DNA from: Belliella filtrata
Lineage (GTDB): Bacteria > Bacteroidota > Bacteroidia > Cytophagales > Cyclobacteriaceae
DNA: 64,000 nt
Assembly (NCBI RefSeq): GCF_022549775.1
Contig: NZ_JAKZGP010000013.1
Location: forward strand, 28,042-92,041
Direction: 5' to 3'
Part shown: piece after piece, positions 18,724 through 28,232 of the stretch
Numbering within the stretch: position 1 is the first letter of the stretch
How the letters are laid out: the number at the start of each line of letters is the position of its first letter
The notes under the pieces: generated by a model
Database searches by the model: none
Told to the model about the DNA's origin: nothing
Seen by the model: the letters and a program-made list of their open reading frames with translations, nothing else
Translations under genes and position numbers: made by a program

Positions 18724-19127
18724 GAATACAAGATGAGTATCATATAGTCTTATTCGATGGGGTTTGTAATCTGTGCAACAGTGCTATAGATTTTATCATA
18801 AGAAATGATAAAAAAAACCGATTTAAAGTAGGCGCATTACAAGATGATAGGGTAAAAGAAATTTTAAAAAATTACCAAATAGATGAAACTTATCTAGATT
18901 CATTGATACTGGTTTCTGGTGATCAAGTGTACTATAGAAGTACGGCGGCATTGAAAATTGCAAAAAATCTTTCTGGATTATGGCCAATACTATATGGTTT
19001 TATAATTTTGCCAAGCTTTGTCAGAGACCCTATCTATGATTGGATAGCAAAAAATAGGTACAAGTGGTTCGGCAAAAAAGAAACTTGTAGACTACCAACA
19101 GAAGAAGAAAAAGCAAAATTCATTTGA
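18720..19127 (+). CDS. DCC-family (DUF393) thiol-disulfide oxidoreductase-like protein
   Basis: 135 residues. The N-terminal DGVCNLCN (about 14-21) is the DxxCxxC signature of the DCC family, which has a thioredoxin-like fold and two redox-capable cysteines. YRSTAALKIAKNLSG and the DWIAKNRYKWFGK segment near the C-terminus are also usual. The biochemical role is not established. The ATG overlaps the stop of the T9SS cargo gene, suggesting translational coupling, though a link in function is not obvious. Confidence 0.88.
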   Translation: MRIQDEYHIVLFDGVCNLCNSAIDFIIRNDKKNRFKVGALQDDRVKEILKNYQIDETYLDSLILVSGDQVYYRSTAALKIAKNLSGLWPILYGFIILPSFVRDPIYDWIAKNRYKWFGKKETCRLPTEEEKAKFI

Positions 19128-19143
19128 AACGTAAATCATAAAC

Positions 19144-19773
19144 ATGGACATCGCAAAAGTATTTGAAAACAACGCTACTTGGATAGAAAGTAAATTGGAA
19201 AAAGATCCAAATTATTTTAAAGAACTGGCTAAAGGCCAAAACCCTGACATTTTATACATAGGATGTTCAGATAGTAGGGTGAGTGCAGAAGACTTGATGG
19301 GAGTTCAGCCAGGAGATGTTTTTGTACATCGAAACATTGCAAATATGGTAATCAGTATAGACCTGAACTCAATGTCTGTATTGAACTATGCTGTTGACAA
19401 TTTGGGAGTAGATCACGTTGTCGTATGTGGACATTACGAATGTGGTGGTGTAAAAGCTGCGATGAATGCATCTGATCTAGGGATCTTAAATCCTTGGCTA
19501 AGAAATATCAGAGACGTATACAGGCTTCATAAGAAAGAATTGAATGCCATCGAAGATGAATCTGCTCGATACAATAGACTTGTAGAACTCAATGTCCAAG
19601 AACAATGTGTCAACGTACTCAAGACAGCAGTGGTTCAAAAAGCCGTTAGGAAAAGAGGACTAAAGGTCCATGGATGGGTGTTTGATGTGGGCCAAGGAAA
19701 GTTGATTGACCTAAAGCTGGATCACGAAAAAATCCTCAAGGAAATCCGAGAAATATACGATCTAGGTGTCTAA
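19144..19773 (+). CDS. can: Beta-class carbonic anhydrase
   Basis: 209 residues. Zinc ligands and the catalytic dyad are complete: C41, D43 and R45 in CSDSR, and H97 and C100 in GHYECGG. It interconverts CO2 and bicarbonate in the cytoplasm and so feeds carboxylases such as acetyl-CoA carboxylase. That suits its place directly in front of fabD. It begins 16 bases after the DCC gene. A short hairpin (19763-19769 with 19781-19787) at its end may partly separate it from fabD. Confidence 0.95.
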   Translation: MDIAKVFENNATWIESKLEKDPNYFKELAKGQNPDILYIGCSDSRVSAEDLMGVQPGDVFVHRNIANMVISIDLNSMSVLNYAVDNLGVDHVVVCGHYECGGVKAAMNASDLGILNPWLRNIRDVYRLHKKELNAIEDESARYNRLVELNVQEQCVNVLKTAVVQKAVRKRGLKVHGWVFDVGQGKLIDLKLDHEKILKEIREIYDLGV

Positions 19774-19808
19774 GATGAAAACACCTAATTTAATTTAATA
19801 TAAACTTT

Positions 19809-20690
19809 ATGACTAAAAGAGCATACATCTTCCCAGGCCAAGGTGCACAATTTTCAGGAATGGGAAAAGAGCTGTACGAAACAAACCCAGAAGCAAAAAA
19901 ATTATTTGATAAGGCAAATGAAATCTTAGGTTTCAGCATCACAGATATCATGTTCCACGGAAGTGATGAGGATTTGAAACAAACCAAGGTTACTCAACCA
20001 GCTGTATTCTTACATTCAGTAATCTTAGCAAAAACCAGTGAGCATTTCAACCCGGGCATGGTTGCTGGTCACTCTCTTGGAGAATTTTCCGCATTGGTTG
20101 CAAATGGCACTTTAGCATTTGAGGATGGTCTCAAACTTGTCTATCAGAGGGCATTAGCCATGCAAGAAGCTTGTGAAATCAACCCCTCAGGCATGGCAGC
20201 AATTTTAGGTCTTGCTGATGAAAAGGTAGAAGAAATATGCGCAAGTATCAACGATGAAATCGTGGTAGCAGCTAACTACAACTGCCCAGGTCAATTGGTA
20301 ATATCTGGGTCCAATAAAGGAATAGAAATCGCTTGTGAAAAAATGAAAGAAGCAGGAGCGAAACGAGCACTTCCGCTTCCTGTAGGAGGAGCATTTCACT
20401 CCCCATTGATGGAACCCGCTAGAGAGAAACTTCAAGCTGCCATAGAAAACACCACTTTCAACCAACCCACTTGTCCAGTATATCAAAATGTAAGTACTAC
20501 AGGTATAAGTGATGTTGCTGAAATCAAAAAAAATCTAATTGCGCAACTTACAGCTCCAGTGAAGTGGACACAGTCTGTGCAACACATGGTACAAGACGGT
20601 GCAACCGAGTTCATCGAATGTGGTCCGGGAAAAGTTCTCCAAGGTTTAGTTAAAAAGATTCATAAAGAAGCAGAAGTTTCTAGCATCTAA
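19809..20690 (+). CDS. fabD: Malonyl-CoA:ACP transacylase
   Basis: 293 residues, within the family's usual 290-310. The nucleophile Ser89 sits in AGHSLGEFSAL, His197 in GGAFHSPLM is the catalytic partner, and the N-terminal FPGQGAQFSGMG is the oxyanion-hole region. It loads malonyl groups onto acyl carrier protein to start fatty-acid elongation. The other fab genes are not adjacent. A terminator follows. Confidence 0.96.
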   Translation: MTKRAYIFPGQGAQFSGMGKELYETNPEAKKLFDKANEILGFSITDIMFHGSDEDLKQTKVTQPAVFLHSVILAKTSEHFNPGMVAGHSLGEFSALVANGTLAFEDGLKLVYQRALAMQEACEINPSGMAAILGLADEKVEEICASINDEIVVAANYNCPGQLVISGSNKGIEIACEKMKEAGAKRALPLPVGGAFHSPLMEPAREKLQAAIENTTFNQPTCPVYQNVSTTGISDVAEIKKNLIAQLTAPVKWTQSVQHMVQDGATEFIECGPGKVLQGLVKKIHKEAEVSSI

Positions 20691-20757
20691 ATCAGCGTAA
20701 ACCAATCCTGATTACTCAAGAGGTCTTCCATTTCGGACAGCCTGAAAATCAAAAAAA

Positions 20758-20783
20758 GGGTGTTCCGTCTTTTCGGACACCCT
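20758..20783. terminator. Terminator between fabD and folK
   Basis: A 9-bp stem with one bulged base (20758-20767 with 20774-20782) has an A-run on its left, which is a T-run for the minus strand, and T-rich sequence on the right. It can end both convergent transcripts. Part of the right arm (TTTCGGACA) also occurs at 20731-20739. Confidence 0.75.
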
Positions 20784-20907
20784 GTTGATGTTTTTAGACC
20801 GAATGGTATATAGTCTCAAATTTCATTTAATCTCAAACTTTGATTCACTTTGAAGAATACCATGATAATATTACTTAGGATTCGCTGAATTTCAGCAAAT
20901 GTTATTC

Positions 20908-21435
20908 CTACAACCTATCCCCTTTCCCAATCTTACGAACCTCACATTGGTCTTCACATGCTGACAGCATTTCTTTCATACTCATTTTCAAAACAGGGTG
21001 AATCCAGTCAGGTAAAATCTCCACAATTGGCACTAGTACAAACTTTCTCTCTTTCATGAATGGATGTGGGATAGTGAGCTCTGGTTCCTCGATGATGCTA
21101 TTATCATAAAATATAATATCAATATCCATTGTTCTATCCCCCCACTTTTCAACGCGCGCTCTCCCTAGACTTTTCTCAATACTCAAAGCAGTATAAAGTA
21201 CTTCTTGTGCACTCAAGGTGGTATTGATGAGCAAGGCTTGATTGATAAAATCCTTCGTGGATCTTTCACCCCAAGCCGCAGTTTCATATAAGACAGATTG
21301 TTTTTGTATCTCCCCAATTTCCATTGATATTTTCTTTTTAGCATCAGTTATCAGCTGAAACCTATCACCAAGATTCCCTCCTATAATTAGCACTACTTGA
21401 TGTGAAGGAATTAATTCCTCTTGAAGTTTATCCAT
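20908..21435 (-). CDS. folK: 2-amino-4-hydroxy-6-hydroxymethyldihydropteridine pyrophosphokinase
   Basis: 175 residues. The ATP- and pterin-binding parts are visible: IGGNLGDR at about 18-25, FINQALLINT at about 62-71, and the metal-binding DIDIIFYDN motif at about 104-112, followed by IPHPFMKERKFVL. It transfers pyrophosphate to the pterin in folate synthesis. Only 41 bases separate its start from that of the divergent sppA, so the two promoter regions must overlap or reach into the genes. Confidence 0.95.
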   Translation of the reverse strand: MDKLQEELIPSHQVVLIIGGNLGDRFQLITDAKKKISMEIGEIQKQSVLYETAAWGERSTKDFINQALLINTTLSAQEVLYTALSIEKSLGRARVEKWGDRTMDIDIIFYDNSIIEEPELTIPHPFMKERKFVLVPIVEILPDWIHPVLKMSMKEMLSACEDQCEVRKIGKGDRL

Positions 21436-21476
21436 AAATAAAAATACAGTATTTTAGTAGCTTAAACAGAAAATGC

Positions 21477-23237
21477 ATGAAATTTCTAGGAAATGTTTTA
21501 GCAGTAATCGTAGGCCTCTTGGTGTTTACTGTATTGAGTTTTTTTATTTTAGTGGGGATCATTGCGATAGCATCATCTTCAGATAGTGAAGTAAAAATCA
21601 AGGAAAAGACCGTCTTGGTGCTTGATCTTAATGGCAGAAGCATTGTAGAAAGAACAAACGATGATGACATAGACTTATCGTCCTTTGGACCATTTACATC
21701 TGTATCTACTGTCGGTCTAGCAAACTTGAAGAAGGCCATCACTACTGCCAAAGAGCAAGATGATGTCAAAGGAATATATTTGCGAACTGGGATGGTTTTC
21801 GCTGGTCAAGCCATGCTAGAAGAGTTGAGAAATGAGTTGATCGCTTTCAAAGAATCAGGAAAATTCATCATAGCATATGATGAAATCTATTCCGAGAGTG
21901 GATATTTCTTAAGCTCAGCCGCTGATGAGGTTTACCTCAATCCTCAAGGAGGTATAGAATACAATGGGTTTTCTAGTGAGATTACTTTCTTCAAAGGACT
22001 ATTTGAAAAACTAGAAGTAGAGCCAGTTGTCTTTAGAGTTGGGGAGTTCAAAAGTGCTGTTGAACCATTTTTGCTAGATAAAATGAGTGAAGAAAATAGG
22101 CTACAGACTACTGCATTTTTGAATGACCTGAACGACTATGCCATCAGTAAGGTAGCTGATAGTAGAGGTATCCCCGCTGATAGCCTGAAGGTAATCAATA
22201 GCAAAATGCTAGTTCGCAAAAACAAAGACGCTCTTGAGTTAGGCCTTGTAGATGGTCTGTGGTATGAAGATCAGGTAAGAGACTTGATCAAGGAAAAACT
22301 TGAGCTTGAAGAAGATGACAAAATCAACACCATAAATGTCACTACTATCAATAAATCAGCAAAATCAAAAAACAAGCTCTCTAAAAATAAAATTGCTGTA
22401 ATCATTGCTGAAGGAGAAATCGTAAGTGGAAAATCTGAAGGTGTGATCGCTTCTGAATCCCTTGTTCAAGAGATCAATAAAGCCAAAAATGATAAAGACG
22501 TCAAAGCAATTGTACTTAGAATCAACTCCCCAGGAGGGTCAGCATTGGCTTCTGAAGTTATCTGGAGAGCACTAAGTGAAGCCAAAAAAGAAAAACCAAT
22601 CATTGCTTCCATGAGCGAAGTGGCTGCATCTGGAGGCTATTACATCGCCGCTCCTGCAGATACTATTTTCGCTCAACCAAACACCATCACTGGTTCCATT
22701 GGGATTTTCGGGCTTTGGTTCAATGCAGAAGGTTTGTTGAAAAACAAGCTGGGTATAACCACTGACGTAGTAAAAACAGGGGAACTTTCTGATTTTCTAA
22801 GTGTCACAAGAAAACTTACAGACCTAGAAAAATCAATCTATCAGGAAACAGTTAACGACGGATACGACACATTTATATCTAGAGTAGCCGAAGGGAGAAG
22901 CATGGACAAAGATCAAGTCCTTCAAGTAGCAAGTGGTAGGGTGTGGTCAGGAATCCAAGCCAAAGAAAACGGGCTAGTTGATCTACTTGGTGGATTGGAG
23001 GATGCTATTCAAGTAGCAGCCACAAAAGCTGATGTGGCTGATGACTTTAAAGTAATATACCTACCTCAACAAAAATCATGGTTTGAGACGCTCTTCTCCA
23101 GTATTGGAAATGATGTACAAGCCAGGTACTTGAAAAACAAATATGGAGATCTATATCCTGTCATCCATCAATTGGACAAGCTTCAGAAGTATGAAGGCAC
23201 TTTGTACAGAACACCTTATGATATGATCATCAAATAA
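21477..23237 (+). CDS. sppA: Signal peptide peptidase SppA, 67-kDa type
   Basis: 586 residues, the long duplicated form. An N-terminal membrane helix (about 5-30) anchors it. Lys192 (GEFKSAVEPF) in the first repeat and Ser385 (AASGGYYIAAPAD) in the second form the Ser/Lys dyad, at positions close to those of the E. coli enzyme. It degrades cleaved signal peptides in the membrane. The gene is followed by a strong terminator. Confidence 0.95.
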   Translation: MKFLGNVLAVIVGLLVFTVLSFFILVGIIAIASSSDSEVKIKEKTVLVLDLNGRSIVERTNDDDIDLSSFGPFTSVSTVGLANLKKAITTAKEQDDVKGIYLRTGMVFAGQAMLEELRNELIAFKESGKFIIAYDEIYSESGYFLSSAADEVYLNPQGGIEYNGFSSEITFFKGLFEKLEVEPVVFRVGEFKSAVEPFLLDKMSEENRLQTTAFLNDLNDYAISKVADSRGIPADSLKVINSKMLVRKNKDALELGLVDGLWYEDQVRDLIKEKLELEEDDKINTINVTTINKSAKSKNKLSKNKIAVIIAEGEIVSGKSEGVIASESLVQEINKAKNDKDVKAIVLRINSPGGSALASEVIWRALSEAKKEKPIIASMSEVAASGGYYIAAPADTIFAQPNTITGSIGIFGLWFNAEGLLKNKLGITTDVVKTGELSDFLSVTRKLTDLEKSIYQETVNDGYDTFISRVAEGRSMDKDQVLQVASGRVWSGIQAKENGLVDLLGGLEDAIQVAATKADVADDFKVIYLPQQKSWFETLFSSIGNDVQARYLKNKYGDLYPVIHQLDKLQKYEGTLYRTPYDMIIK

Positions 23238-23240
23238 TGA

Positions 23241-23267
23241 AAAAGGGGAGTCAAAAGCTCCCCTTTT
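23241..23267. terminator. Bidirectional intrinsic terminator between sppA and the flavin reductase gene
   Basis: Perfect 10-bp stem (23241-23250 with 23258-23267) and 7-base loop, flanked by an A-run on the left and seven T on the right. It serves two convergent genes. Confidence 0.9.
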
Positions 23268-23315
23268 TTTAATTCACATAATTTATTTCAAGTTTATTAG
23301 CCTTTTACTAGGCGT

Positions 23316-24203
23316 TTAGGATTGTAATAAAACCATCCAGGCTTCCATCACCAAACCTTGATTTAATAATTCCTTAGCGTGTTCATGCAGGTAATATTGA
23401 AGACTTTCTGGATCGTTTTGAAAGCGCACTTTCATCTCTGTGATTTCAGGACGGTCACCATAGTTTAAAATATCGAATTTGGAGGGTAAAGCTTCTACAT
23501 TCCCTAATCTCCCAAGATTGTTTCCCGTCAATACATGGCTATTTTTGATCACTTCTGGAATCTGGTCAACGCCAATACCTTTGGTTCTAAGAGGTTTTAG
23601 AATCTCAAACAAAGCTGAACCATTTGCTCTACAATACCAATTCCCGCCCATTCTAGATACTGCGTCAAGCTTAAAAGGATCTATACTTCCATTGGCATCT
23701 AGAATTTCCTCCTTGACCCTGGCAAGCAACACTTCACAAATCACCAAATTGCCCGCTCCGCCTTGATCTCCAAGAGAGATTATATCAATCACCTTGCATT
23801 CAAAAGCAACAGGCGCTTCTTTCACCCTTGGCGGGGTGACCAATTGTGAAGACTCTTCTGTCAATCCAGATTTCTGAAATTCATTGACTCCTTTATCATA
23901 TTCCGTGCTAGACAAAGACATCTGCTCTACCATGGAAAAATCCACAATATTGATCACAACTTCCTTTACTGCTTCGACATTTTCCAGGGTATGCTTATTA
24001 GTATTGTCACGAACTCTTCTAGCCGGAGAGAATACCAAAATTGGTGGGTTTGCACTGAATACATTAAAATAGCTAAAAGGGCTCAAGTTTACTTGACCAT
24101 CAGTGTCAATGGTACTAGCAAATGCGATTGGACGAGGAGCTACTGCACCTTGTAATATTGCTTGAAACTCTCCTGCCGTTGCATTTTTTGGGTCTATAAT
24201 CAT
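23316..24203 (-). CDS. Flavin reductase-family protein (FMN-binding split barrel)
   Basis: 295 residues. The N-terminal 200 residues match the flavoredoxin/flavin-reductase-like split barrel: GAVAPRPIAFASTID at about 15-29, NLSPFSYFNVFSANPPILVF, and CKVIDIISLGDQGGAGNLV. Such proteins bind FMN and reduce flavins or act as oxidoreductases. The extra C-terminal ~95 residues (from about GIGVDQIPEVI) are helical and common in Bacteroidota members. No partner oxygenase is adjacent. Confidence 0.88.
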   Translation of the reverse strand: MIIDPKNATAGEFQAILQGAVAPRPIAFASTIDTDGQVNLSPFSYFNVFSANPPILVFSPARRVRDNTNKHTLENVEAVKEVVINIVDFSMVEQMSLSSTEYDKGVNEFQKSGLTEESSQLVTPPRVKEAPVAFECKVIDIISLGDQGGAGNLVICEVLLARVKEEILDANGSIDPFKLDAVSRMGGNWYCRANGSALFEILKPLRTKGIGVDQIPEVIKNSHVLTGNNLGRLGNVEALPSKFDILNYGDRPEITEMKVRFQNDPESLQYYLHEHAKELLNQGLVMEAWMVLLQS

Positions 24204-24317
24204 CTTGTCTTCATCTATTAAACCTGCTTAAAGCCAGTTTCCATAAACTTCTAAAGAAGTTTGACTTTTTTCAAGTAAGTTAAATACAATTATATAATAA
24301 ACTTATACACCAATTGT

Positions 24318-25685
24318 TTACTTGGTAATAGCTTCTAGAATATCATGCTTGGTGATGATATGAATCTGATGATGTTCATCTCTGACCAATACAGCCTTTT
24401 CCTTGTCTACCATAGAAGACAGCACATCCAATGTACTATCCAAAGCCACAAACTTCATAGAGTCTTCCATCACTTCGGATACGGGTGCATCTTTCAACCC
24501 TGGATTCTCTATGATTTTGCTAAGCAACTTATTATCTGTCAAGCATCCTACCACTTGGCCATCTTCCATTACGGGTATTTGAGAAACACTTGTCTTGTTC
24601 ATCAAGGCAATGGCCTCTTTGATTTTATCTGACTTCTGCGTAACGACAAGATGATAGCTACCATTTCTAGAGGACAATATATCCCTTGCAGTACCAAAAG
24701 TTTTGTTTTCAAGGAAACCATGATTTCTCATCCAATCATCGTTATAGACCTTTCCCAAATACCTTGTACCATGATCTGGCAAGATAATCACCATAGTATC
24801 TCCTTCTTTCAAGTGTTCTTTGGCATACTCCAATGCACCATGTACAGCAGAACCACAAGACCAACCCACAAAAAGTCCTTCTTCTCTAGAAAGCCTTCTG
24901 GTCATCACAGCAGAATCTTTGTCGGTAACTTTCACAAAATGATCAATCATATCAAAGTCCACATTTTTAGGCAAGATGTCTTCCCCAATTCCTTCTGTCA
25001 AATAAGGATAGATTTCGTTTTCATCAAACACGCCTGTTTCTTTGTATTTCTTGAAAACAGAGCCATAAGTATCTATTCCCACAGTGATAATATCTGGGTT
25101 TTGTTCTTTCAAAAATCTGGCTGTACCACACATTGATCCCCCGGTTCCTACTCCTGCTGCATAATGGGTAATTTTCCCTTCTGTATCCTTCCAAATTTCA
25201 GGACCTGTAGTTTCATAATGAGCCTTCCAGTTTGATAAGTTGTCGTACTGATTTGGATAAAAGGAATTGGGTATATCTTGATTGAGCTTTTTAGCCACAG
25301 AATAATAGGACCTTGGATCTTCAGGAGACACGTTGGTAGGACATACAATTACCTCAGCCCCCACAGCCTTTAAAATATCTATTTTCTCTTTAGATTGCTT
25401 ATCAGCCATGGTAAAAATACATTTATAGCCTTTGGCAATGGCTGCTAGGGCCAAGCCCATCCCTGTATTGCCACTAGTGCCCTCGATGATAGTTCCCCCT
25501 GGCTTTAATATCCCTTCCTTCTCTGCATCTTCAACCATCTTGATCGCCATCCTATCTTTCATAGAATTTCCTGGATTGAAATATTCTACCTTCACTAAGA
25601 TATCTCCTTTGATACCTTTGTTCAGGTTGTTCAGTCTGATAAGAGGTGTATTACCTATTGTCTCTATTATTGAATTGTAAATCAT
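24318..25685 (-). CDS. Cystathionine beta-synthase-like PLP enzyme with C-terminal CBS pair
   Basis: 455 residues. A fold-type II PLP core spans about 1-325: PLP lysine K43 in NPGNSMKDRM, phosphate loop GVGTGGSMCG, and EGTSGNTGMGLA at about 68-79. Two CBS domains follow (about 335-455, with VSQIPVMEDGQVVGCLTD). This layout is that of cystathionine beta-synthase, which condenses serine and homocysteine, as opposed to plain cysteine synthase, which lacks the CBS pair. The EGIGEDILPKNVDFDMID segment also fits CBS. The CBS pair may bind an adenosyl ligand for control. Confidence 0.9.
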   Translation of the reverse strand: MIYNSIIETIGNTPLIRLNNLNKGIKGDILVKVEYFNPGNSMKDRMAIKMVEDAEKEGILKPGGTIIEGTSGNTGMGLALAAIAKGYKCIFTMADKQSKEKIDILKAVGAEVIVCPTNVSPEDPRSYYSVAKKLNQDIPNSFYPNQYDNLSNWKAHYETTGPEIWKDTEGKITHYAAGVGTGGSMCGTARFLKEQNPDIITVGIDTYGSVFKKYKETGVFDENEIYPYLTEGIGEDILPKNVDFDMIDHFVKVTDKDSAVMTRRLSREEGLFVGWSCGSAVHGALEYAKEHLKEGDTMVIILPDHGTRYLGKVYNDDWMRNHGFLENKTFGTARDILSSRNGSYHLVVTQKSDKIKEAIALMNKTSVSQIPVMEDGQVVGCLTDNKLLSKIIENPGLKDAPVSEVMEDSMKFVALDSTLDVLSSMVDKEKAVLVRDEHHQIHIITKHDILEAITK

Positions 25686-25818
25686 AAGATCGCTATTGCT
25701 AATTTCAGGGCAAGTTACTAATATTTTTACTCAATAATATTGAAAAAACTGATTTTCCAGAATATCATATCGGTAAGTCAAATCTCAATACCCCCCATGA
25801 TGAAACTACATCAGCAAC

Positions 25819-27480
25819 TCACCCATCCTGCTCTTTGAACTCTATCTTGCTGATCAAATCCATGGCTACATGTAGCATCACACCAGTCACCAAGGCCATC
25901 CCAACACAAATCCCAATCATTCCATAAGCAAACTGTTTGCTGATGATAAATACAAAAAGACCCGTACCAATGGCTGGCACGAAACCAAACAGCAACACCC
26001 CAATCATCATCACAGGTTTGATCAATTTCCTATCCCACCCTTCTTCAAAACCAACATTGGTCACAGTAGTCATCGCAAACCCTGATAAATAAAACATCAA
26101 CATGGCTAAGACAAATGCTGGAATAAGTAAAAGACTCAACTTAGCGATAAAAACAGTAGGAACTATCAAAATTACCGCAAAAATTAAGGTCTGCATCAAG
26201 TCTAATTTGATCAAATTCCAAAACTTAGCAGACCACGTAGCTGGAATAAGGATAAAATACGGCTTCTTCAAATCCCCAACATTGTTTCTTCCCATTCCAG
26301 CTATCCAATAGATAAAAATCAAAATCAACAAATAAAAATAAATCACTTGATGTGAAAACCAATCAAAGTAGGTAAGCCCGGCAAATATAAACGACAAGCC
26401 TGCAAACCCTAATCCATAAAGTCCAAAAAGTGGATGAAAATCTTGTCTGGAACTGTGTACATAATTCCTCCAATACAAAGCTTTGGCTCCAAAGCCAAAA
26501 TCTGGAACATCAAGCTGCTTTTTAGCATTTAGACTCATGCTTGACTCATTTGCTTCTTTCTTGCCCTTTACTTTTTCTTTGGCTTCCTCTTTACTTTTTG
26601 TGGACTCCAAAACATCTTCATAGTAATATCCCGAATGTATCACAACAGTGTAAAGCACTATCCCAAAAACAAGAAAATAAACAGTAGAAAAACCAATTAC
26701 AAGCCATATATTCTCATGTGAAGGATAAAGTATAATGGCCCTACTCCATCCTACCAAAGGAAAGAAGTCAAACCATGGAGATGCTATCCAAGCGAACATC
26801 CCATGCCAGAACTTCTCTGCCATCACGCCAGGAATAACCATCATCAAAAACAATATCAATCCTAGCCCAAAGACTCCTCTTTTGACATAATCTAATACAT
26901 TGTACTTAGTATGTAAAGTATAAATTAAAAACTTCAATGGAAACAGCATAAACACAAATAAGGCTAAGCCAAAACCCATCAAAATAACTTCTGCAATGCT
27001 CATCCCAATTTGATTCACGACTTGAGCACTTGCATATAGCATAAAAAATATACTACCTCCCAATACAGGAAGAATAGACCTAATCATATAATATACCAAA
27101 ATATTGGAAGGTGAAACTGGGGAAGTAAACAGCAAATTCACATCAGCCATTGTGAAAAAACTAATATTTTTCTTCGTTGCGCGAAACAATTGAAAAATCA
27201 ACACCCCTAGTGCTATTAATGTCAATCCTCCAATGATAGCTAACTTTGCATAATACTTATCAGGGACTACATTAAGGGCATTCGCAGCATCTTGTATCTG
27301 ATCCAAATCCACTTCAGGCATTGACTCAGTCGACTTTACTGTCCTCCTGAAATAGAAAAAACTAAAGTACCCAACAACAAACAAGTAAGGCAAAAGCCTT
27401 AATGGATTCTTGAGGATAAGTTTGATATTATTGAACAGAATGAGGATATCTTTTCTGAACAGTAACTTGATTTCATTCAT
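25819..27480 (-). CDS. ABC exporter permease (ABC-2-like)
   Basis: 553 residues with about 12 hydrophobic segments and a charged Lys/Glu-rich cytoplasmic linker at about 285-315 (STKSKEEAKEKVKGKKE). It overlaps the ATPase gene by 8 bases, so together they make one export or membrane-remodelling ABC system. It resembles the putative ABC exporter permeases of Bacteroidota. The substrate is unknown. Confidence 0.82.
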   Translation of the reverse strand: MNEIKLLFRKDILILFNNIKLILKNPLRLLPYLFVVGYFSFFYFRRTVKSTESMPEVDLDQIQDAANALNVVPDKYYAKLAIIGGLTLIALGVLIFQLFRATKKNISFFTMADVNLLFTSPVSPSNILVYYMIRSILPVLGGSIFFMLYASAQVVNQIGMSIAEVILMGFGLALFVFMLFPLKFLIYTLHTKYNVLDYVKRGVFGLGLILFLMMVIPGVMAEKFWHGMFAWIASPWFDFFPLVGWSRAIILYPSHENIWLVIGFSTVYFLVFGIVLYTVVIHSGYYYEDVLESTKSKEEAKEKVKGKKEANESSMSLNAKKQLDVPDFGFGAKALYWRNYVHSSRQDFHPLFGLYGLGFAGLSFIFAGLTYFDWFSHQVIYFYLLILIFIYWIAGMGRNNVGDLKKPYFILIPATWSAKFWNLIKLDLMQTLIFAVILIVPTVFIAKLSLLLIPAFVLAMLMFYLSGFAMTTVTNVGFEEGWDRKLIKPVMMIGVLLFGFVPAIGTGLFVFIISKQFAYGMIGICVGMALVTGVMLHVAMDLISKIEFKEQDG

Positions 27481-28186
27481 CTTTTGTCAATTCTAAAAAT
27501 AAATCTTCCAAACTATATCCTGCCTCTACCATCTGTAGCTTCAGCTTCTCCAAGGTATCATTCCCAACAATACTTCCATCCTTCATGATCATGATCCTAT
27601 CAGCAATGCTCTCTACCGAATCGATCAAGTGTGTGCTCACCAAAATTGTTTTTCCTTGATCTTTTAAATCTTTGAAAATCTTTTTTGTATTCCTGATAGC
27701 TTTTGGATCTAAACCTATCATAGGTTCATCGAAAAACAATAACTGTGGATCAGGCAACAAGGCACAGCAAATAGAAACCTTTTGCCTCATTCCCTTGGAT
27801 AGATCTCTCCCTAACTTGTCCTTTTTATCATGCAAGTCATAATATTCAAAAAGCGCTGTAGCTCTAGGCTTCCAATCAGACAAACCATATGCTTGAGCGA
27901 TGAATTGCATGTGCTCTTGTACGGTAAGCAGATCATATACGCTTGGTGTCTCTGGTATATATGAAAAAAATCGCTTGGCCGCTACGCTCAAGTGATCATG
28001 GCCACCAATATACACTTCTCCAGCAGTTTTTCGCAACAATCCCACGATACATTTCATGGTAGTACTTTTACCAGCACCATTGGGGCCAAGCAAGCCTACC
28101 ACTTCTCCTCCTTGGAGTGAAAAAGAGATATCGTTGACAGCATTTTGCTTGTCATACTTTTTGACTAAGCCGATTACTTCTAGCAT
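27473..28186 (-). CDS. ABC transporter ATP-binding protein
   Basis: 237 residues from the ATG at 28186; the frame extends to a TTG at 28204, which is less likely. Walker A is GPNGAGKST (about 36-44), the signature is LSKGMRQKVS, Walker B is LLFFDEPMIGLD, and the H-loop is VSTHLIDSVE. This is the drug/exporter-type (DrrA/CcmA-like) subfamily. It energises the permease encoded immediately downstream. Confidence 0.92.
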   Translation of the reverse strand: MLEVIGLVKKYDKQNAVNDISFSLQGGEVVGLLGPNGAGKSTTMKCIVGLLRKTAGEVYIGGHDHLSVAAKRFFSYIPETPSVYDLLTVQEHMQFIAQAYGLSDWKPRATALFEYYDLHDKKDKLGRDLSKGMRQKVSICCALLPDPQLLFFDEPMIGLDPKAIRNTKKIFKDLKDQGKTILVSTHLIDSVESIADRIMIMKDGSIVGNDTLEKLKLQMVEAGYSLEDLFLELTKDE

Positions 28187-28232
28187 ATCTTGTCTAAATT
28201 TCAAGCAAGATAATGATTACCTGATAAAAAAC

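Noticed and set aside
21428..21769. 113-codon frame overlapping sppA and the folK start on the minus strand
   Set aside because: It overlaps the conserved 5' part of sppA and has no recognisable feature.
24245..24262. 7-bp hairpin followed by T on the plus strand, between two minus-strand genes
   Set aside because: It has the wrong orientation for the neighbouring genes and is short; it is likely chance in AT-rich DNA.
24651..25136. 161-codon open frame antisense to the CBS-type PLP gene
   Set aside because: It is a shadow of a strongly supported gene on the other strand, with no signal peptide, domain or promoter of its own.
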